A DNA stretch of 10,886 bases from Litorimonas sp964565335. GTDB taxonomy: Bacteria; Pseudomonadota; Alphaproteobacteria; Caulobacterales; Maricaulaceae. The notes beneath the pieces are model-generated. The model was not told the DNA's origin and did not search any database. It saw nothing but the letters and a program-made list of their open reading frames with translations. A program made the translations under genes and the position numbers. Positions within the stretch are counted from its first letter, which is position 1. Each line of letters begins with the position of its first letter. Location: NCBI GenBank assembly GCA_964565335.1, contig CAZMEN010000082.1:1-10886 (forward strand). The letters are read 5' to 3'. Of the stretch, positions 6,905 through 10,886 are shown one piece after another.

Positions 6905-7636
6905 ATGCGCGCCGATCACTATCTTGTTCAAAAAGGTCACTACGAATCCCGTGCACGCGCGCAGGCGGCGATTAAGGCCGGGATGGTAAGTGTAAACGGC
7001 GCTTTGCTTCGCAAAGCCTCTCAAACTATTCCAGAGAATGCCCATGTGGCGGCAGAGCAGGAACATCCTTGGGTATCGCGCGGTGGGTTGAAACTCGCCC
7101 ATGCCTTAGACGTTTTTGATTTTAACCCTAAAGGATTGCATTGTCTTGATGTGGGCTCATCCACCGGCGGTTTTACGCAAGTTTTGCTGGAAAACGGCGC
7201 GGCGCATGTTTGTGCTGTCGATGTCGGGCGTGATCAATTTCATAAACGCCTGCGAGGTCATCCGCGTGTAACTTTATTGGAAAGTCAGGATGCGCGCACG
7301 CTGACAAAAGAACAAATAGGCTATGCGCCAGACCTCGTGGTGTGTGATGCCAGCTTTATCGGCCTCTCCAAAGTCCTCACTCATCCTTTATCCTTTTGCG
7401 AAAAAGGGGCGACGCTCATAAGCCTCATTAAACCACAATTTGAGGTCGGAAGGGCCGGAATTGGGCGCGGTGGTTTGGTTAAATCTGATGAGCTGGCTCA
7501 AGCCTCTATCGCGGCCGTTAAACACTGGATCACTGACTTGGGCTGGTGGATTGAGGGTATGTGCGAGTCGCCGATTGCGGGTGGTTCCGGGAATATAGAG
7601 TATCTCATGCGTACAACCCTTGTTAGTAAAATATAA
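6905..7636 (+). CDS. tlyA: TlyA family rRNA 2'-O-methyltransferase / hemolysin A-like
   Basis: TlyA proteins methylate ribose 2'-OH groups of 16S and/or 23S rRNA (as characterised in mycobacteria). The 243-residue product has an N-terminal S4 RNA-binding domain (about 1-60, with SRARAQAAIKAGMVSVNG) and a Rossmann methyltransferase domain with the SAM loop LDVGSSTGGFTQ at 81-92. The catalytic tetrad K63, D148 (CDASF), K176 (IKPQFE) and E232 is intact, and each lies six residues before the M. tuberculosis positions as I recall them (69, 154, 182, 238). The start ATG at 6905 agrees with the family N-terminus MRADHYLVQKG; the nearest Shine-Dalgarno-like AAGGAA is some 17 nt upstream, further than normal. 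tlyA commonly follows dxs in alphaproteobacteria, but here a 231-nt gap with a LysR relic intervenes, so it may have its own promoter. Confidence 0.95.
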   Translation: MRADHYLVQKGHYESRARAQAAIKAGMVSVNGALLRKASQTIPENAHVAAEQEHPWVSRGGLKLAHALDVFDFNPKGLHCLDVGSSTGGFTQVLLENGAAHVCAVDVGRDQFHKRLRGHPRVTLLESQDARTLTKEQIGYAPDLVVCDASFIGLSKVLTHPLSFCEKGATLISLIKPQFEVGRAGIGRGGLVKSDELAQASIAAVKHWITDLGWWIEGMCESPIAGGSGNIEYLMRTTLVSKI

Positions 7637-7664
7637 ACAACACCAATCTATTGTGCTGGCCTGG

Positions 7665-7681
7665 TACTATACGGGATAGTA
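7665..7681. promoter_or_regulatory. Inverted repeat TACTAT-N5-ATAGTA upstream of the kinase gene
   Basis: Arms at 7665-7670 and 7676-7681 are perfect complements around ACGGG, about 48 nt before the kinase start. It lies in the only gap that can hold a promoter for the kinase-regulator pair, so an operator is plausible. The arms are AT-rich with no following T-run, so it does not look like a terminator for tlyA. Confidence 0.35.
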
Positions 7682-7728
7682 TTCATGCTCAGGAAGGCGC
7701 TCTTTAAGGAAAAGAGTTGTAGAGGGAT

Positions 7729-9201
7729 GTGACAGAGTTATCTGACTACAAATCCATTGTTGAATCGCATCCTGACCTGATCAGTCGGTATGATGCCGAC
7801 TTCAAATTGACCTTCGTCAATCGGAGCTATGCTGAGTATATTGGCAAACCGGCCAAGGATTTCATCGGTCTGCCATTGGAAAAACTTCTAACGCCAAAAG
7901 AAAACACGGAGTTCTTCCCGCGCGCAAAAGCGCTGACAGCCAAGAATCCCAAATTTACCACCGAGTCAGAGACTAAAATTGGTGCAGGGCAGCCGAAGCA
8001 TTTCACATGGACAACTGTTGCTTTGTTTGACGAAAGTGACGTTTTGACAGGTTATCAGACGGTTGGCAGAGAAATTTCGCCAACTATGAAACTAAATGCC
8101 AAGTTAGATGACCAGAATAAAAAATTGGACCGCGTCCGAACAGAATTACGTGTCATAATGGATGCGCTGCCGGTTAAGATTTTTTATAAAGATAGCAAAA
8201 ATAATATTCTTCGCGTTAATAAAGCCGCAGCCGAGTCCCTCGATATGAAGATCGAGGATATCGAAGGTAAAAGCACTTATGATCTCTTTGCTGATGTCGC
8301 CAAAGCCTATCATGAGGACGACTTAAAGATCATAAATTCCGGGGAAGCGATGCTCGGCTATGAAGAGCGCTACGTTCCAGCAGAGGGGCATCCAAGTTGG
8401 GTAAGAACCGATAAGATTCCTTTCGATGACCCCATAACCGGCGAAAAACACATCGTCGCCGTTGTAACCGACATTACGGAGCAGAAAGAACGTGAGGCGC
8501 TATTGGAAAACGTAAATCGTAACCTGGATGATTTTGCGGCGCTGACCTCGCATGATTTACAGGCCCCTTTACGTCACATTGCTCTTTTTTCAGAATTACT
8601 AGAAGCCGAATTGGGGGCAGATATCTCTCCTGACGCCGCAAACTATGTTTCGGCCATTCGAAACAGCGCAGAAAATATGCGAAACATTATTTTGACCTTC
8701 CTAAAATTTATGCGGTCCTCGCCTGATAAATCCGAATTTGAAGTCATTCGTTTCTCTGACAAAATGAAAGAGATTGCAGACGAATATAAACGCGAGACCG
8801 AAGACTTGGGCGGGGGCATTACTGTAACCCAAGAGCACATATGGACTCGAGGCGATGAAAATCTCTTGGGGCAGGTTATTCGAAATTTGATTTCAAACGC
8901 CATTAAATATCGACATCCTGATCGTCCACCTGTCATTGATATCAAGGCAAAACAAAAGCACGGTATTTGGGCCGTGACTGTTTCGGATAACGGGCGGGGC
9001 GTTGCCGAAACGGAACGAAATGCGATTTTTAATTTGTTTAATCGTTCCAAAATACACAATCATGTTGAAGGCAGCGGAATTGGATTGGCCTTAAGTAAAC
9101 GTTTTATCATGCTTCATGGGGGCGAAATCTCGGCTCATGGAAATAAGAGAGGCGGCACAGATTTCGTTTTCACCTTGAACAGGGTGGGACAAACATGTTG
9201 A
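7729..9201 (+). CDS. Soluble PAS-PAS sensor histidine kinase
   Basis: The 490-residue protein has no membrane span, so it should sense a cytoplasmic signal. PAS domains lie at about 3-115 (starting YKSIVESHPDLISRYDADF) and 140-252 (starting VIMDALPVKIFYKD, ending VTDITEQKE), joined by a short coiled-coil (120-142). The dimerisation domain has the phosphorylatable H275 in TSHDLQAPLRH, the SHDLQxPLR class also found in phytochrome-like kinases. The ATPase domain has the N box NLISNAIKY (386-394), G1 DNGRG (420-424), F box IFNLFNR and G2 GSGIGL (448-453). All catalytic boxes are intact. The GTG at 7729 is chosen because the first PAS begins at once and no other Met occurs before residue 120; GAGGG is only 2 nt before it, an unusually short spacing. 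The PAS ligand is unknown. Confidence 0.95.
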   Translation: MTELSDYKSIVESHPDLISRYDADFKLTFVNRSYAEYIGKPAKDFIGLPLEKLLTPKENTEFFPRAKALTAKNPKFTTESETKIGAGQPKHFTWTTVALFDESDVLTGYQTVGREISPTMKLNAKLDDQNKKLDRVRTELRVIMDALPVKIFYKDSKNNILRVNKAAAESLDMKIEDIEGKSTYDLFADVAKAYHEDDLKIINSGEAMLGYEERYVPAEGHPSWVRTDKIPFDDPITGEKHIVAVVTDITEQKEREALLENVNRNLDDFAALTSHDLQAPLRHIALFSELLEAELGADISPDAANYVSAIRNSAENMRNIILTFLKFMRSSPDKSEFEVIRFSDKMKEIADEYKRETEDLGGGITVTQEHIWTRGDENLLGQVIRNLISNAIKYRHPDRPPVIDIKAKQKHGIWAVTVSDNGRGVAETERNAIFNLFNRSKIHNHVEGSGIGLALSKRFIMLHGGEISAHGNKRGGTDFVFTLNRVGQTC

Positions 9202-9623
9202 AAAAACTTCTCTTGATTGATGATGATCCGCTTGACCGCATGTTGATGAAACTTGCGCTGGAAAAGCTGAGCGAAGACTATGATGTTATTGAACTAGACA
9301 GTGCCAAAACCGCGATCGATATGATGAAGAGCGAGCGTCCGGTGGCGACATTACTAGACATGCGGATGCCTGATATTGATGGTATTTCTTTGCTAAAGAG
9401 TGTGCGCGAGACGTCTGAATTAAGCGCGCACCCAATTTTTATGGTTTCAGGGTCTGCCGAGCCTTCTGACTTTGCTCTCGCGTTTGAAAGCGGGGCCAAT
9501 CAATATTTTACAAAGCCGTCTTCTTTGTCAGGTTATCAAGATCTTGCCAAAGATATTTTGCTGCACATCGTGCATGGCTCAAAAGAAAACCCTGCCGAAG
9601 CAGGGTTTGAATTATTAGACTAG
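9195..9623 (+). CDS. Single-domain response regulator (CheY/Rcp1-like receiver)
   Basis: The 142-residue protein is a receiver domain with little else. The acidic pocket is D9-D10-D11, the phosphoacceptor D55 in LLDMRMPDIDG, the switch Ser S85 in VSGS, and the conserved lysine K107 in FTKPSS. There is no DNA-binding or enzymatic output domain, so it must act by protein contact or pass phosphate onward. Its ATG overlaps the kinase end by 7 nt, with GGTGGG 6 nt upstream inside the kinase gene; this indicates translational coupling and makes it the likely partner of that kinase. Its last dozen codons contain a strong hairpin that acts on the opposite strand, and its TAG stop overlaps the stop of the convergent gene. 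Confidence 0.95.
   Translation: MLKKLLLIDDDPLDRMLMKLALEKLSEDYDVIELDSAKTAIDMMKSERPVATLLDMRMPDIDGISLLKSVRETSELSAHPIFMVSGSAEPSDFALAFESGANQYFTKPSSLSGYQDLAKDILLHIVHGSKENPAEAGFELLD
9587..9608 (-). terminator. Intrinsic terminator of the glycine-zipper gene, inside the response regulator CDS
   Basis: Perfect 9-bp arms AAACCCTGC (9587-9595) and GCAGGGTTT (9600-9608) flank CGAA. Read on the minus strand the loop is TTCG closed by a C-G pair (the extra-stable cUUCGg tetraloop), and the arm is followed by TCTTTT, a classic intrinsic terminator 11 nt past the stop at 9620. On the plus strand the loop is CGAA and the tail TTTGAATTATT is weaker, so two-way action is possible but less certain. Confidence 0.85.
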
Positions 9624-10261
9624 TGCCCGCGTCTGCGGTTGTTGTGCCTCACATTTCTGTGTCCGCGATTTCGGTACCCATTATGTCTACGGCTCCGGCT
9701 GTTGCTGTAGTGACGGCCTCTATGACTACCCAGATTTATATTAATGGACGTTCTCGGACGCGTATAAACAGTTCTGCCGTAATAAGGGCGTGAATATGTA
9801 TTATAGTAAGGCGTTGCATAGGTCGTCGTATAAGTCGTTCTATAATTGGGCTGATAATAGCCGCCATGAGGTTGGACGTAGCCGTTATTATAATATGTTG
9901 TGCCTGTTCGGTAGGTCGTTTGCGGATGTGTTGCATAGCCTCCGTAATATCCAGTATTTGAATTGTAATATCCGCCATTGGAATATCGCCGATTATTGTT
10001 ACCATCGCCTGCGATGGCCGCGCCTGCGACGCCGCCTATGACAGCACCAAGGACTGAGCCTTCTGTTCGTGCGCCATTTCCAGCGACCTGGCTTCCGATC
10101 ACAGCTCCGGCAACTGCACCGATGGCTCCTCCGACAAGCTGATTGTCGCCGTTTGAACGCTGATGCGTGTGGTGATAGCCCGAGTCATGGGCCGAAGCCG
10201 CTATGGGGGCTAATGATACTGTCGCAACTGCGGCGAGCGCGAAACCGATTTTAAAACGCAT
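9620..10261 (-). CDS. Exported glycine-zipper protein with Tyr/Gly/Asn-rich tract and basic tail
   Basis: From the ATG at 10261 the protein has 213 residues. Residues 1-24 form a signal peptide (MRFK, hydrophobic core, cut after AASA). Residues 41-85 are a glycine-zipper 2TM segment (GGAIGAVAGAVIGSQVAG and GAVIGGVAGAAIAG), as in the Rickettsia 17-kDa antigen family, which suggests membrane or outer-membrane association. Residues 93-166 are low complexity with 21 tyrosines mixed with Gly, Asn, Thr and Pro. Residues 167-213 are rich in Arg, His, Asn and Ser, ending RRRGH. No lipobox is seen. Specific function is unknown; a surface or matrix-binding structural role is inference. The frame extends to 10327, but GAGGAG six nt before ATG 10261 and the signal peptide fix this start. 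Its TAG overlaps the convergent gene's stop. Confidence 0.88.
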   Translation of the reverse strand: MRFKIGFALAAVATVSLAPIAASAHDSGYHHTHQRSNGDNQLVGGAIGAVAGAVIGSQVAGNGARTEGSVLGAVIGGVAGAAIAGDGNNNRRYSNGGYYNSNTGYYGGYATHPQTTYRTGTTYYNNGYVQPHGGYYQPNYRTTYTTTYATPYYNTYSRPYYGRTVYTRPRTSININLGSHRGRHYSNSRSRRHNGYRNRGHRNVRHNNRRRGH

Positions 10262-10267
10262 AAGAGA

Positions 10268-10273
10268 CTCCTC
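10268..10273 (-). promoter_or_regulatory. Shine-Dalgarno GAGGAG deciding the start of the glycine-zipper gene
   Basis: GAGGAG on the minus strand is 6 nt before ATG 10261, which also begins a proper signal peptide. This rejects the 22-residue longer start at 10327. Confidence 0.85.
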
Positions 10274-10408
10274 GAAATCCATCGTGATTAACAATATGAC
10301 GCATGGGATTCGTCCCTTAATCCTCACGCATTCTATATTTGCATTACATTAACCAAGATGAACGGTTGCGGAATAGGTTAGTCATCTACATTAATTTTGA
10401 GTCATAAA

Positions 10409-10434
10409 AAAACCACCTTAGAGAAGGTGGTTTT
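10409..10434 (-). terminator. Intrinsic terminator of the cysteine-repeat gene
   Basis: Perfect 11-bp arms AAAACCACCTT (10409-10419) and AAGGTGGTTTT (10424-10434) flank AGAG. Read on the minus strand the second arm runs into a seven-T tract (10412-10406). It is 22 nt past the stop of the repeat-protein gene. The remaining 10262-10408 must contain any promoter of the glycine-zipper gene; I see no convincing -35/-10 pair there. Confidence 0.9.
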
Positions 10435-10456
10435 AGTAATTTATGGTGCTGAAGGC

Positions 10457-10886
10457 CTAGTGACGTGCGTCGCAATAGGTTCCGCCATTCGGTGCCTTAA
10501 GTAGGCGGCCCTGTCGGTCATAGCGCTTATCACTGTCGGAATAACAGAAGGTCGACGCGTTATGATGACCTGATGACGGCACGGTAACCAAGCCATATTG
10601 AGGGCGCGGCGATGACGGTTGAGTTGGGGTTACCACTGTCGGATTGCGATAAGAGACGCAATACCCATCACTCTGGCGTGTTGTTCCTGCGGGGCAGGGT
10701 GCATATTGATGCACAACGCGCGGATTTTGCATCACCGTCATTGGGGCTTCTAGGCATGTTCCGTTTCCTTGATCCGTTGTGCCGGATGGACACTGCGCCG
10801 GGATGACCACGGGGGCTTGACCCACAACTGTTTTAGCCGGTTCGAGGCATGTGCCGTTTCCTTGGTCCATTGTCCCTGATGGGCAC
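10457..10886 (-). CDS. Cysteine-containing repeat protein, 5' part outside the window
   Basis: The reading frame remains open to the last base, and the codons before the internal ATG at 10870 read CPSGT, so that Met is inside a repeat and the true start lies beyond the window. At least 142 residues are visible. Three tandem units begin CPSGTMDQGNGTCLE, CPSGTTDQGNGTCLE and CPAGTTRQSDGYCVS, at 31- and 32-residue spacing, each with two cysteines 12 residues apart and a Val/Pro-rich link. A Pro/Ser linker then leads to a C-terminal part with two more cysteines (FCYSDSDKRYDRQG, then APNGGTYCDARH). Paired cysteines suggest disulfides and an exported protein, but the signal peptide is not in view. 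I do not recognise the family. Its terminator separates it from the glycine-zipper gene, so the two are separate units. Confidence 0.8.
   Translation of the reverse strand, partial: CPSGTMDQGNGTCLEPAKTVVGQAPVVIPAQCPSGTTDQGNGTCLEAPMTVMQNPRVVHQYAPCPAGTTRQSDGYCVSYRNPTVVTPTQPSSPRPQYGLVTVPSSGHHNASTFCYSDSDKRYDRQGRLLKAPNGGTYCDARH

Noticed and set aside
8643..9059. Minus-strand 138-codon frame inside the histidine kinase gene
   Set aside because: It is antisense to the conserved dimerisation and ATPase domains and shows no motif of its own.
9736..10005. Minus-strand 89-codon frame inside the glycine-zipper gene
   Set aside because: It is the Tyr-rich low-complexity DNA read in another frame; the Ile-rich product has no start context.
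10310..10327. Longer start for the glycine-zipper protein at 10327
   Set aside because: It would put 22 residues before a complete signal peptide and ignores the strong GAGGAG next to ATG 10261.

Overview
The window looks like ordinary chromosome from an alphaproteobacterium of moderate GC content. I would guess Caulobacterales, Maricaulales or Hyphomonadaceae-like, but that placement is inference. The basis is the type II farnesyl diphosphate synthase/dxs gene order (xseB-ispA-dxs, then tlyA), a one-membrane-span signal peptidase I, and a histidine kinase of the SHDLQ type paired with a stand-alone receiver protein. I see no rRNA, tRNA, CRISPR array, insertion sequence or prophage.

Left arm (1-1927, minus strand): a FAD-linked oxidase gene cut by the window edge, a TsaC/Sua5-type L-threonylcarbamoyladenylate synthase joined to it by an ATGA overlap, and a YceI-family lipoprotein. 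The three are tightly packed and probably co-transcribed from the region near 1928-2000.

Centre (2124-7636, plus strand): lepB (signal peptidase I), a histidine phosphatase family gene, xseB, ispA, dxs and tlyA. IspA and Dxs are two steps of isoprenoid supply: Dxs opens the MEP pathway and IspA condenses its C5 products to farnesyl diphosphate. Between dxs and tlyA lies what looks like the 5'-truncated C-terminal end of a LysR-type regulator on the minus strand. It interrupts an otherwise compact operon.

Right arm (7729-10886): a soluble double-PAS histidine kinase overlaps a single-domain response regulator by 7 nt, so they form a two-component pair with no output domain of its own. Convergent to it are two minus-strand genes for exported proteins. 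One has a signal peptide, a glycine zipper, a Tyr/Gly/Asn-rich tract and a very basic tail. The other is a cysteine-containing repeat protein that runs off the window. Both have clear intrinsic terminators. The terminator of the glycine-zipper gene lies inside the last codons of the convergent response regulator gene, and the two genes share a CTAG in which each strand reads TAG as its stop.

No clear new multi-gene system is visible. The points most worth a second look are the LysR relic and its palindromic junction, the terminator embedded in the receiver gene, and the two unusual envelope proteins at the right end.
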